DNA from: an uncultured Lachnospiraceae bacterium
GTDB taxonomy: Bacteria > Bacillota > Clostridia > Lachnospirales > Lachnospiraceae
Direction: 5' to 3'
DNA: 64,000 nucleotides
NCBI GenBank assembly: GCA_902761225.1
Contig: CACWJQ010000017.1
Coordinates: 1-64,000, forward strand
The position numbers and the translations under genes were made by a program. Shown here one piece after another: positions 23,697 through 33,460 of this stretch. Position 1 is the first letter of the stretch; each line of letters starts with the position of its first letter. The notes beneath the pieces were generated by a model that was not told the DNA's origin, searched no databases, and worked only from the letters and a program-made list of their open reading frames with translations.

Positions 23697-26525
23697 ATGA
23701 CTAAAACAGGATCGCACACGGAGAAAATAAGGATAAGGAGTGCAGTGCTGGCAGCAGCCCTTGCTCTGATACAGGTTGCAGCGTCTGTGCTTCTGTTTGT
23801 GACGCCGCTTAAGGTGAGTGCAGGCGAACAGCTCGGAGAGTGTGACTTTGATTCCGGAAAGGGACTCCCCTGGCATATATGCGAATCTGCTACCGGCAGG
23901 ATGGACTTTGAGATCGAGGATGGGGTATACCGTATCACTATCCTGAATCCCGGCGGTCTTTCAAACGGCGGCGAGGACAGATGGGACTGCCAGTTCCGTC
24001 ACAGAGGACTCACCATCGTTGCAGGTCATACATATCATGTCCATTATGAGATCAAGCCTTCCACCTCCGGAAAATACTATACCAAGATAGGCAATCTTGG
24101 CGGAGATGTTGAGGTCTGGCACAATATGTCAAACGGTTACGATCTCGATGCGACCTGGGATCCCATATGGATAAACGGAAATGAATGGAAGGTGGTGGAC
24201 CTTGAGTTTACTGCTTCCCAGTCCATTGATGTTGCAGAATGGGCTTTCCATCTCGGAGGCGACGGACAGTATACCCAGGGAGCGTGTTTCCCTGCCGGAA
24301 CGGTGATAGAATTCGATAATATGTCCCTTGTTGATAAGACGGACAGCTCCCATGACTATGTTCATGAGGCCCCCTTTGAAAGGTCCGGCATACTTGTCAA
24401 TCAGATCGGTTATATTCCCGGCATGGATAAGACTGCCGTGCTGGTCTCTGATTCTTCATCTCCCGTATCCTTCAATGTGTACCGCAGCAGCGGCAGCGTG
24501 CTTAGCAGTTCGGACGATATGATGGATCAGTGGGAAAGCGTCTATGAGGGAAAGTCGTCAGTGTTCGGCTCGGATCCCGACTCGGGAGATAATGTACATA
24601 TCCTGGATTTTTCAGGCGTCGATGAAACGGGCATTTATATGATCACCGCAGAGGGCGGTGCAAGATCCAGAGTTTTTAAGATCGGCATATCCGCTGACTA
24701 TTCTTCAATGCTTTATGATTCCCTGAATTATTTTTACCAGAACAGATCGGCCATGGATATTCAGAGTCAGTATATTACATCCGGGGATGCCTCATCCCTT
24801 GCAAGGCGTGCAGGGCATACCACGGATAACGCCACGGTTCTTAATGTTTGGGGGTACTCCGGAACTTCGGGTACTGTCGATGTCACAGGCGGATGGTACG
24901 ATGCGGGTGATCACGGCAAGTATGTGGTGAACGGCGGAATATCCGTATGGGTCCTTCAGAATATGTATGAGACGGCACTGGCTACGGGCATGGACTCTGT
25001 GTTTGGTGACGGGACCATGCTGATTCCCGAGAATGCCAATTCATATCCCGATATTCTCGATGAGGCAAGATGGGAAATGGAGTGGATGCTCAGGATGCAG
25101 ATATCAGGAGGTGCATATGACGGAATGGTCTATCACAAGGTAACTGATGAGAAGTGGACAGGCCTTGCCGTTGCACCTGCCGATGATCCCCAGCCGAGAG
25201 TACTGTATCCGCCATCAACAGCCGCAACACTGAACCTTGCTGCGTGTGCGGCACAGAGCGCAAGACTGTGGCGCGGGATCGATGATGCTTTTGCGGAAAA
25301 GTGCCTTACTGCAGCTGAGAGTGCATATGATGCGGCGCTGTCACATCCCGATATGTATGCCCCCATGGAAGATACTCCCGGCGGCGGAGCATACGGTGAT
25401 GACAATACTGAGGACGAGTTTTACTGGGCAGCATGTGAGCTCTATATAACAACAGCTGATGGAAAGTATCTGGATGATGCCAAGTCATCTCCCTATTATC
25501 TGAAGGTTCTGACTGACCTGTCAGGCGGAGAAAGTGTGGATACCTTCGGAAGCTTTGACTGGGGTCATACTGCCAGTCTCGGTACTCTTTCCCTTCTCAT
25601 GACTCAGGATATCCTTACCTCAGGAGATTACAAGCAGGCTTTGGATTCCCTGGATGATGCCGCATCTTTTTTCCTTGATATGGAGAAAAAGCAGGGCTAC
25701 GGACTTCCCTATGCCTCAAGTACTCTTTCATCCACCGATTCTTCAAAAGGATACCTGTGGGGATCAAATTCCTTTGTCCTTGATAATGCCATGGTATTTG
25801 CATATGCATATCTGAAGACCGGGAACGGGGATTATCTGAATGCTTCAATCTCCGCCATGGATTATATCCTCGGTAAAAACGCCAACGATTACTCATATGT
25901 CACGGGTTACGGTTCACACAGTGCCATGTATCCTCACCACCGCTTCTGGGCAAATCTGATCGACGACAGTTTCCCAATGGCACCTGCCGGAGTCCTTGTG
26001 GGTGGTCCCAACAGCGGTATGCAGGATCCCTGGGTGAGGGGCATGGGATGGAAGAAGGGAACGATCCCTCCGGCAAAATGTTACCTCGATCATATAGAGG
26101 CATACTCTGCCAATGAGTGCGCCATCAACTGGAATGCGCCTCTTGCGTGGATGACTGCGTTCATAGCAGGCAATACTGAAGGCATAGTTCCGGGGCTTTA
26201 CGGACTGTCCGCACCTTCAGGCGGAAATATGACCGCGGTCAGTCCTTCACAGACCGGAGGGGTTCAGGGACAGACGGCAGCAACACAGGGGCAGAGCGGT
26301 TCCGGTCAGACACCGGTGACGGCAACAACGGCTTCGGATAATGTTCCGGCGGGCAACTCCGATGCAGGTGTACATTCTTCAGGCAGTGAAAGCAGCGATA
26401 TGGCAGGTGTCCTCAAGGCTGCCATAATCGTGTTCGGCGTCGTTGCCATTGTGATCCCCACCGAGATATTCATATACAAAATGGTAAAGCTTAAGAAAGG
26501 TGAAGGGAATGAAAAGGATAAATAA
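23697..26525 (+). CDS. GH9 endoglucanase with CBM and C-terminal membrane anchor
   Basis: A 942-residue cellulase. After a signal peptide (to about 42) comes a CBM4/9-like module (about 45-210: FDSGKGLPWHICES, WHNM), then a CelD-type Ig domain (about 220-330: GILVNQIGY). The GH9 catalytic domain (about 340-830) has GWYDAGDHGKY (nucleophilic Asp), GYGSHSAMYPHHRFWA and the catalytic Glu in ANECAINWNAPLAW. A Gly/Gln/Thr/Ser-rich linker leads to a membrane helix (VLKAAIIVFGVVAIVIP) and a Lys-rich tail, so the enzyme stays on the cell surface. ATG 23697 has GGAG six bases upstream; the earlier ATG at 23655 does not. GH9 enzymes cleave cellulose and mixed-linkage glucan. Confidence 0.93.
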   Translation: MTKTGSHTEKIRIRSAVLAAALALIQVAASVLLFVTPLKVSAGEQLGECDFDSGKGLPWHICESATGRMDFEIEDGVYRITILNPGGLSNGGEDRWDCQFRHRGLTIVAGHTYHVHYEIKPSTSGKYYTKIGNLGGDVEVWHNMSNGYDLDATWDPIWINGNEWKVVDLEFTASQSIDVAEWAFHLGGDGQYTQGACFPAGTVIEFDNMSLVDKTDSSHDYVHEAPFERSGILVNQIGYIPGMDKTAVLVSDSSSPVSFNVYRSSGSVLSSSDDMMDQWESVYEGKSSVFGSDPDSGDNVHILDFSGVDETGIYMITAEGGARSRVFKIGISADYSSMLYDSLNYFYQNRSAMDIQSQYITSGDASSLARRAGHTTDNATVLNVWGYSGTSGTVDVTGGWYDAGDHGKYVVNGGISVWVLQNMYETALATGMDSVFGDGTMLIPENANSYPDILDEARWEMEWMLRMQISGGAYDGMVYHKVTDEKWTGLAVAPADDPQPRVLYPPSTAATLNLAACAAQSARLWRGIDDAFAEKCLTAAESAYDAALSHPDMYAPMEDTPGGGAYGDDNTEDEFYWAACELYITTADGKYLDDAKSSPYYLKVLTDLSGGESVDTFGSFDWGHTASLGTLSLLMTQDILTSGDYKQALDSLDDAASFFLDMEKKQGYGLPYASSTLSSTDSSKGYLWGSNSFVLDNAMVFAYAYLKTGNGDYLNASISAMDYILGKNANDYSYVTGYGSHSAMYPHHRFWANLIDDSFPMAPAGVLVGGPNSGMQDPWVRGMGWKKGTIPPAKCYLDHIEAYSANECAINWNAPLAWMTAFIAGNTEGIVPGLYGLSAPSGGNMTAVSPSQTGGVQGQTAATQGQSGSGQTPVTATTASDNVPAGNSDAGVHSSGSESSDMAGVLKAAIIVFGVVAIVIPTEIFIYKMVKLKKGEGNEKDK

Positions 26526-26576
26526 TTGCTTTATTTATCCCGATATTTGCTTTATGTCTTTTTACGCTTGAACAGA

Positions 26577-27767
26577 ATGGGATTTAATTGTAAAATGCCA
26601 CTTCGGGGGTACTACACTTTGGGTACATTTTTTACAGGAAAAACGTTTTTCAAATTTAAGAGAGCATGCGCAGGCGGTGTGCTCTTTTTTGCGTTGAGTT
26701 CAGTGAATGTGATGATGCTTTCCGGCTGCGCGGAGACTGCCGAGCAGGATAACATGGTCATTCTCTTTGACGAAGAGACCATTACCGAAGTTGCCGGAAA
26801 TCTTCCTGCCGAGTATGCGGATGTGGTCTCCACTACGTCGATCTCATGCAGGTATCAGACTGCAGTCACTCAGGATCTTGCATTTGATATAGAAAGAGCC
26901 AAGATCAGCACCGTGTACGTCACTGCCGGGGAGAGTGTGAGAAGAGGGCAGCTCCTCATATCCATAGAGACCAATACGGATATCGAGGCTGAAAGGGCAG
27001 AGCTCCTGTATCAGATTCAGAGACTTAACCTTCTTAAGGAAAAAACACTTAACCAGAAGGATTATGATATCAGACTTGCCGAGTTCAATTCGGCAATGGG
27101 ACCGGATCCCACTTCCAGAGAGGCTAAAGAGGCCCTGGAGGATACACTCAAAGAGATCGATGATAAATACTATTTCACTCTGCAGGGCTATGACGATGAT
27201 ATAGCCATTGCAAATCTCAAGCTCTATAATCTCGATGCCAATAATGTGGATCACAATATTTACGCAGGAATGGACGGTATTGTTGAATATCTCAGGGACG
27301 GACTGGAAGGTTCCCAGACTGTTATAGGGAGAACGGTCATAACCCTGAAGGATCCCACCGACATGTACTTCTATCTCTCCGATATCTCTCAGGCTTCGTA
27401 TTTTGAAGAAGGACAGGAAGTGGTGATCAACGTATCCGGCGGTCAGGGTCTCCAGTATGAGGCGATACCCGAGATGTCTGCAGACGGACAGAGCCTGAGG
27501 TTCATACTCAGCGGAGATGACGCGGCTTCCGTATCCGTATCGGAAGGCACCAGCGGTTCCATAGTCCTTGAACTCGGGAGAAGGGACAATGTTCTCTGTG
27601 TTCCCAAGGCAGCGGTCCATAAGGCCGGCGATATCTGCTATGTATACGTGGTGGAGGATGACGGCTACAGGCGTTACAAGGAAGTTGAAATCGGCCTCGA
27701 GGGCGATGAACGTATCGAGATTATATCCGGACTTGAAGCCGGAGACATGGTTGCGGTGAATTTCTGA
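26577..27767 (+). CDS. HlyD/MacA-like adaptor lipoprotein A
   Basis: About 396 residues with a lipobox (VMMLSGC) after a hydrophobic stretch. Downstream are the membrane-fusion-protein parts: a half lipoyl domain (STVYVTAGESVRRGQLLISIE), a helical hairpin (about 140-215), the second half (IYAGMDGIVEYLRDGLEG), and a barrel/membrane-proximal domain ending GLEAGDMVAVNF. Such adaptors link an inner permease to substrates outside the membrane; in a Gram-positive cell it is held as a lipoprotein. The start is uncertain: ATG 26577 lacks a good ribosome binding site, and a TTG at 26619 preceded by GGGGGT would give a more normal signal peptide. Overlaps the next gene by one base. Confidence 0.85.
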   Translation: MGFNCKMPLRGYYTLGTFFTGKTFFKFKRACAGGVLFFALSSVNVMMLSGCAETAEQDNMVILFDEETITEVAGNLPAEYADVVSTTSISCRYQTAVTQDLAFDIERAKISTVYVTAGESVRRGQLLISIETNTDIEAERAELLYQIQRLNLLKEKTLNQKDYDIRLAEFNSAMGPDPTSREAKEALEDTLKEIDDKYYFTLQGYDDDIAIANLKLYNLDANNVDHNIYAGMDGIVEYLRDGLEGSQTVIGRTVITLKDPTDMYFYLSDISQASYFEEGQEVVINVSGGQGLQYEAIPEMSADGQSLRFILSGDDAASVSVSEGTSGSIVLELGRRDNVLCVPKAAVHKAGDICYVYVVEDDGYRRYKEVEIGLEGDERIEIISGLEAGDMVAVNF

Positions 27768-29965
27768 TGATAAAAAGATTCGGAAAATTCAATAAGATAA
27801 AGAAGCTGACCTGTATGGGACTTGCGGCTCTCATGCTCACCAGCGGATGCGGTCAGGAGACTGTCGAAAGGCAGGAGATAGAACTGATCGATCCCGTCTC
27901 TACAGCCAATATCAATGAGAGGGTTGCAAGAAGGACCATCTATGATTACGAGGTTATCGAGGGCAATGTGTTCCCCATCGTTACCGAGTATCCTGCAGGC
28001 GTCGGGATGAAGACTGCCGATATCGGCTTTTTCCCCGGACAGAGAGTGGGAAGGGGAAGCGTCCTTTTCAGCGGCGATATGCAGGATTATCTTGCCCAGG
28101 AGGAAAGCCTCAGGGATTCCATCGACAATCTTGTCATCACATATGCTGAGAACAGAAGAGTCAATGAACTGAAGCTTAAGGAATACGGATACTTCATAGA
28201 CAGCAGACTCCGTGACTGCCCGGATGATTCTCCCATCAGAGTCATCGTACAGAGAGTCATGTTCGAAAGAGACCTTCTTGAACAGAACATGGAGAGCGAT
28301 GAAGAGGTCTATGAACTGGACCTCATGCATTATAACGACCTTCTCTACAGGCTTACGGTCAACGAGGCCAAGAGAAAGGTGCTGTCCGGCATGGCCGGAA
28401 CGGTCGTAGCTGTATCCAATGCAGCTCCCGGTGCATGGATATCAGAGGGGACCAATGTAGCCGCGGTTACAGACGGCAAGAGCTTCAACATCCTCGCAAC
28501 ATATAAATCAGCAAAGCTTATGTCCTCTGCCGAAGAATACTATGCGATGGTCGACGGCAGGAGATATGATGTCACATATATTCCCTATTCTGCCACTGAG
28601 ATCAGTGCTCTTAAAGCCTCCGGAAGAGAAGTCTATTCGGTTTTCGAGATAGACGATCCCGAAGGAAATGTAAAACCCGGACAGAAAGTTTCAATCGTAA
28701 TAATCTACAGCCGCAAGGATAATACCCTGTCGGTATCAAGAGACGCTGTTCACAGAGATGACGGCGGATATTATGTTAACCGCATCACCGGCGACAAGGT
28801 ATATATCACAAGAGGTATCACCGACGGAATGTTCGTGGAGATCCTTGACGGACTTGAGGAAGGCGAAGAGGTGATGATCGATACATACTCCGAAGCTCCC
28901 GAGAATGTGGTTACCATCGGAAGAGGAGATTTCTTCGTAAGATATGAAGGAACCGGATACTTAAGCTATCCGGATATCACAAATGTGATCAATGATGTGA
29001 AATACGGAACTGTTACCCTGGTCAAAAAGAATGTGGTCCAGGGTCAGAGGGTAAGACGCGGTGAGGTCATAGCCTACGTATCCGTCGCTCCCAATAACGT
29101 AACTCTCGAAGAACTCACCCTCAGACTCGCAAGACTGGGTGAGAGAAGGGACCAGGCGCAGGCTGCGGTTGACGATCCCAACACCGAGTATCTTGACAGC
29201 GATGTAAGAGAACGGCTCAGGAATGCCGTGTCTTCACTGGACAGACAGATCCTTTCCGTATCGGAGCAGATCCTCGATCTTCAGAATGCATACAATGTCA
29301 CTGCCTTTTATGCTCCCTGCGACGGAGTTGTCGGATATATGACCGAGCTCAGCGACGGCGCCGTTCTTCAGAATAATGAACGCATTGCCACCGTTGCAGC
29401 CATCTCATCGGAATATCTGTATGCACAGAATGAAACGGGTATCCTTCTCTACGGTATGGAGCTTACCGGCTCTTATGAGAATCCCGTTACCAAAGAGGTT
29501 GTGGAATTCCCGCTTAGTGTAGCCAGCGTATCCTATGGTGCCATAGGTCCCGACCTCGCATCCGATCAGGTTTATCTCAAGCCTCCTGCAGGAAATGTTA
29601 TCCCCGGAGGAGCACATGATACATCTGCGGAATTCTCGGCTGCCATCCCTTCGGGACAGGCAGTGAACGTCACGAACCCATGGGAGGCATGGCAACAGCA
29701 GCAGGCTCAGGCCAACGCCGCCAAGGGACAGGCTTACAAGGTGACGGGATATACGGAATACGAGACGGACGTTGTACTCGTTCCCGCCAAGGCTGTAACA
29801 TTTGTGGACAAGCAGGCGTACGTGATGGTGTTCGAAGACGGGCAGTATGTACGCAGAGGCTTTGTTGCCGGAGGAGGATATCCTGCCAGAACAGTGACCA
29901 TAGACTCTATACCCTATGTCTGGGCTATAGAGGGAATAGATGAAGGAACGGTGGTAGTTTACTGA
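27767..29965 (+). CDS. Double-module HlyD/MacA-like adaptor lipoprotein B
   Basis: A 732-residue lipoprotein (LTSGCGQE lipobox) that appears to contain two adaptor modules in one chain. The first has GVGMKTADIGFFPGQRVGRG and AGTVVAVSNAAPGAW and closes with GLEEGEEVMIDTY (about 370); the second begins RYEGTGYLSYPDI and has VVQGQRVRRGEVIAYVS (about 425), a helical hairpin with LTLRLARLGERRDQA, and a final barrel ending GIDEGTVVVY. One-chain duplication is unusual for the family. The TGATG overlaps on both sides show it is part of one operon with adaptor A and the permease. Confidence 0.85.
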   Translation: MIKRFGKFNKIKKLTCMGLAALMLTSGCGQETVERQEIELIDPVSTANINERVARRTIYDYEVIEGNVFPIVTEYPAGVGMKTADIGFFPGQRVGRGSVLFSGDMQDYLAQEESLRDSIDNLVITYAENRRVNELKLKEYGYFIDSRLRDCPDDSPIRVIVQRVMFERDLLEQNMESDEEVYELDLMHYNDLLYRLTVNEAKRKVLSGMAGTVVAVSNAAPGAWISEGTNVAAVTDGKSFNILATYKSAKLMSSAEEYYAMVDGRRYDVTYIPYSATEISALKASGREVYSVFEIDDPEGNVKPGQKVSIVIIYSRKDNTLSVSRDAVHRDDGGYYVNRITGDKVYITRGITDGMFVEILDGLEEGEEVMIDTYSEAPENVVTIGRGDFFVRYEGTGYLSYPDITNVINDVKYGTVTLVKKNVVQGQRVRRGEVIAYVSVAPNNVTLEELTLRLARLGERRDQAQAAVDDPNTEYLDSDVRERLRNAVSSLDRQILSVSEQILDLQNAYNVTAFYAPCDGVVGYMTELSDGAVLQNNERIATVAAISSEYLYAQNETGILLYGMELTGSYENPVTKEVVEFPLSVASVSYGAIGPDLASDQVYLKPPAGNVIPGGAHDTSAEFSAAIPSGQAVNVTNPWEAWQQQQAQANAAKGQAYKVTGYTEYETDVVLVPAKAVTFVDKQAYVMVFEDGQYVRRGFVAGGGYPARTVTIDSIPYVWAIEGIDEGTVVVY

Positions 29966-32772
29966 TGCTTTTTCTGGAACTTCAGAAAATAAAAAATAAG
30001 AAATGGATGTTCGCATGTCTCCTTCTCGGAGCTGTGCTGCTCTTTGCCTCGGCTGTAAGCTTTCCCATATACAGGACTGCGGTTCTTGACAGGATGCTTG
30101 ATGACCAGTTCTCCGAGAGCTATACCGAAAACGGTGAATGGCCAATGCAGATGAAGTTCTATTTCCAGGTTGGTAAATCGGGAAATATGAGCGGTCTTGC
30201 GTCCAAGGAAGAGGGAGTGCGCTCTGCTTATTCTTCCATAGGGGTGCCTGAGTACAGGACCATATATTACTATTCCACCATAGGTACCGAAGCCGAGCCC
30301 GAGCTTTCCAGAGGAGAGGATGCCGAGATTTCACTCAGAGTTGCCATGCTCACGGATCTTGATCAGCATATAGATATTATTGACGGTACTCTCTGGCAGG
30401 ATGAAGACCCTGGCGACAGCACTCTTGATGTCATTGTAAGTGAGGAAACCTTCCTTGCTTCCGAAATGATAATCGGTGATGTATTTGCCTTTCCGCTCCT
30501 TTCCCCTAATGTAAAGGATCCCATCAGGCTTCGTGTCGTGGGTGTATTTGATGTATCTGATCCTTCTGACAGTTACTGGCAGAAGGATACCAGAATGTTC
30601 ACTAATACCATCTTTGTAAGATCCGATCAGTTTCTGGACTATTTTGTCAATAATCCCGACAGACCCAAATTTTCAATTAACTGTAATATCTATGATCAGT
30701 TTGATTATATGTCCGTGGATGCTTCGGAAGCTGCCGATATCTCCGCTGCCACTGACAGATATCTTAACGGACAGTATGGTCCGCTCACAAGCCGTCCGGG
30801 ATTTATGGATGTGCTTGACAAGCATGAGTCATCCAGAAGAAGGATCTCCGTATCCCTGCTTTTGCTCGAGATACCTCTTTTATTGCTGCTCGCAGCCTTT
30901 ATTCTGATGATATCCGGACAGCTCTATTCCATGGAAGAAAACGAGATCTCCATGTATAAGAGCCGTGGAGCATCCTCGGGTCAGATCTTTATCCTGTATC
31001 TTCTGCAGAGTGTGATCATAGCTGTGATAGCAAGCTGTATCGGAGTTCCCATAGGAATGTTTGTGTGCAGGGGACTCGGAAGTGCCAGTTCCTTCCTTGA
31101 ATTCGGCATAAGAAGAGAGCTTGATATCAGATTTACCGAGGAAGCCTTCATGTATGCGCTTGTTTCGGCAATCGTATGTATCATGATCATGACACTGCCG
31201 TCCATCGGAGCTTCCAGGCTTACCATAGTCGGTGCAAAGCGCGGTGGTGCCAAGGGCAAGAAGGCCCTCTGGGAAAAATTCTATCTTGATTTCCTTTTCC
31301 TTGGGATATCGATCTACGGATATTACAATTTCTCACACCACACCAATGACCTTCTTGAAAGTGCACTTAAGGGCGAGTCGCTGGATCCGCTTCTCTATTT
31401 TTCATCATCGCTCTTTATACTGGGTGCGGGAATGCTTCTCATCAGGCTCAGACCCCTTATCGTTAAGGGAGTATTTTTCCTTGGAAAGAGATTCTTCAGA
31501 CCTGCATCTTACGCAGCTATGCTTGAGAGCATAAGGAGTGCCCGCTCACAGCAGTACATATCCCTCTTTGTAATACTTACCGTGGCTCTCGGAATGTTCG
31601 ATGCGGTTTCGGCAAGAACGATCCTCGAGAACTCACTTGCAAATACTTCGTATATCGACGGAACCGATATCAGATTCCGTGAGATATGGTATGACAATTC
31701 ATCCTCAAGACAGTTCGATCCCAGTATCGAGTTCAAATATTATGAGCCGGATTATTCGGACTATGCAGGCTTTACCAAGTTCACCGACGGATATACCAGG
31801 GTATATCTGGAGGACGGTTATCTTAAGAACGGTTCAAGCGGAAGAGATGTGGTCAGCATAATGGGTATCCATACCAAGGAGTTCGGTACCATTACCGACG
31901 TGGATGATTCACTGCTGAACACTCCCTACAGGCAGCTTCTCAATGATCTTGCACTTGCTCCCAAGGGTGTTCTTCTTTCTGCCAATTTCAGGGATTCCAT
32001 GGGAATGGCGATCGGAGACAGGATTACATTCTATGACAAAAACAGCAGCTCTGCCGATGCGACAATAGTGGGATTCTTTGAATACTGGCCCGGTTACGAG
32101 CCTGTGAGCAGGGAGATAAATGCTTCCGGCGATATTGTGGAGACTTCCAATTATATGATCGTGGCCAACTATTCCTTTGTCCGTAAGAAGTTCGGTCTTC
32201 AGCCCTATTACGTATGGATGGGGCTTTCAGAGGGAGAAAGTGCTGACGGATTCTATGAGTGGGTAGCCGAATCCGGAACGCCCCTTACCTATATGTCCGA
32301 CAGGACCAAGGATCTTGAGAAGACCGTTGAGGATCCACTGCTTCAGGGAATGAACGGAATCCTTACCATGAGCTTTATCGTAATGCTTATCTTGTGTGCA
32401 GCCGGATATCTCATTTACTGGGTTCTTTCCATCAAGGCGCGTGAGATGATGTTGGGCGTGCTCAGGGCTATGGGTCTCCATTCCACAGAGATGATAGGAA
32501 TGCTTTCCGTGGAACAGGCTATATGCGGACTTTATTCCGTTATTGCCGGAGCGGCGGTCGGATTTATAGCTTATACGCTTTTTGTTCCCATGCTGCAGAC
32601 GGCATATTCATCATCGGCTCAGGTGCTTCCTCTTGTGATGATAAGGGAGCCTTCCGATATGGTGAAGCTTTTCGTTTCGATAGGACTCATGCTCATCGTG
32701 AGCATCTTCGTACTTACCATAATAATCAAGAAGCAGAACATGATCAGAGCTCTGAAGCTCGGAGAGGAGTGA
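29965..32772 (+). CDS. Large FtsX/MacB-type ABC permease
   Basis: A 935-residue permease. An N-terminal helix (MFACLLLGAVLLFASAVSF) is followed by a MacB-type periplasmic core, then a first FtsX block with helices at about 295-320, 340-370 and 390-410. A second extracytoplasmic domain (about 555-790) precedes a final FtsX block with helices at about 805-925. Two FtsX domains in one chain mean it can form the whole membrane part without a partner, as in lipoprotein or peptide exporters. It overlaps the preceding adaptor by TGATG and is followed by two ATPase genes. Substrate unknown. Confidence 0.88.
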   Translation: MLFLELQKIKNKKWMFACLLLGAVLLFASAVSFPIYRTAVLDRMLDDQFSESYTENGEWPMQMKFYFQVGKSGNMSGLASKEEGVRSAYSSIGVPEYRTIYYYSTIGTEAEPELSRGEDAEISLRVAMLTDLDQHIDIIDGTLWQDEDPGDSTLDVIVSEETFLASEMIIGDVFAFPLLSPNVKDPIRLRVVGVFDVSDPSDSYWQKDTRMFTNTIFVRSDQFLDYFVNNPDRPKFSINCNIYDQFDYMSVDASEAADISAATDRYLNGQYGPLTSRPGFMDVLDKHESSRRRISVSLLLLEIPLLLLLAAFILMISGQLYSMEENEISMYKSRGASSGQIFILYLLQSVIIAVIASCIGVPIGMFVCRGLGSASSFLEFGIRRELDIRFTEEAFMYALVSAIVCIMIMTLPSIGASRLTIVGAKRGGAKGKKALWEKFYLDFLFLGISIYGYYNFSHHTNDLLESALKGESLDPLLYFSSSLFILGAGMLLIRLRPLIVKGVFFLGKRFFRPASYAAMLESIRSARSQQYISLFVILTVALGMFDAVSARTILENSLANTSYIDGTDIRFREIWYDNSSSRQFDPSIEFKYYEPDYSDYAGFTKFTDGYTRVYLEDGYLKNGSSGRDVVSIMGIHTKEFGTITDVDDSLLNTPYRQLLNDLALAPKGVLLSANFRDSMGMAIGDRITFYDKNSSSADATIVGFFEYWPGYEPVSREINASGDIVETSNYMIVANYSFVRKKFGLQPYYVWMGLSEGESADGFYEWVAESGTPLTYMSDRTKDLEKTVEDPLLQGMNGILTMSFIVMLILCAAGYLIYWVLSIKAREMMLGVLRAMGLHSTEMIGMLSVEQAICGLYSVIAGAAVGFIAYTLFVPMLQTAYSSSAQVLPLVMIREPSDMVKLFVSIGLMLIVSIFVLTIIIKKQNMIRALKLGEE

Positions 32773-32773
32773 T

Positions 32774-33460
32774 ATGGGATCTTCCGTAGTGATAAAGGAT
32801 GTCACCAGGGATTTCCAGACTCCCGGTGGAAAGGTTTCGGTGCTCAAGGGCATTACCTGCAGTATTGAAGCGGACACCATGTGCATACTCAGGGGAAAAT
32901 CCGGTTCCGGAAAGACCACTCTTCTGAATATGATCGGTGCACTTGATGATCCCACCACAGGCACCATACTGATAGACGGAAAGAGCAGTACCGGAATGTC
33001 GGCAAGGGCCAGGGAGAACATGAGGAGAAGACAGCTGGGATTCGTATTCCAGTCGGTAAGCCTCATCCCTTCCATGAATGCCATTCAGAATGTGATGTTT
33101 TCCATGAGAATGGCAGGCAGTAAGGAGAACATGGAAAAAAGGGCGATGGAGGTGTTGTCCCTCGTGGGACTTTCCAACAGAATGACACATATGCCCCAGG
33201 AGATGTCCGGAGGCGAACAGCAGAGAGTTGCGATCGCAAGGGCTCTTGCCCACAGACCTAAGCTGATACTGGCCGATGAGCCTACAGCGGAACTTGATTC
33301 CGGCATGGCTGCCCAGGTTACAAGGCTTTTTAAACAGATCTCAGAAGAACAGCATGTTACGGTCATAATGACAACCCACGATGTAGGACTCATGGGAGCA
33401 GGAGACCAGCTCATAGAACTTAAGAACGGACGCATAGAGGGAAGCGATGCGGCAGAATGA
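32774..33460 (+). CDS. ABC transporter ATPase (MacB/LolD-like) 1
   Basis: A 228-residue ATPase with Walker A LRGKSGSGKTTLLNM, the MacB/LolD Q-loop region, signature MSGGEQQRVAIARAL and Walker B LILADEPTAELD. Starts one base after the permease stop. Overlaps the second ATPase by 14 bases, so the two are cotranslated. Members of this group partner with FtsX-type permeases in export or mechanotransduction rather than import. Confidence 0.93.
   Translation: MGSSVVIKDVTRDFQTPGGKVSVLKGITCSIEADTMCILRGKSGSGKTTLLNMIGALDDPTTGTILIDGKSSTGMSARARENMRRRQLGFVFQSVSLIPSMNAIQNVMFSMRMAGSKENMEKRAMEVLSLVGLSNRMTHMPQEMSGGEQQRVAIARALAHRPKLILADEPTAELDSGMAAQVTRLFKQISEEQHVTVIMTTHDVGLMGAGDQLIELKNGRIEGSDAAE

Noticed and set aside
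26526..26576. TTG start directly after the cellulase stop for adaptor A
   Set aside because: No ribosome binding site and it would add an atypical N-terminus before the signal peptide.
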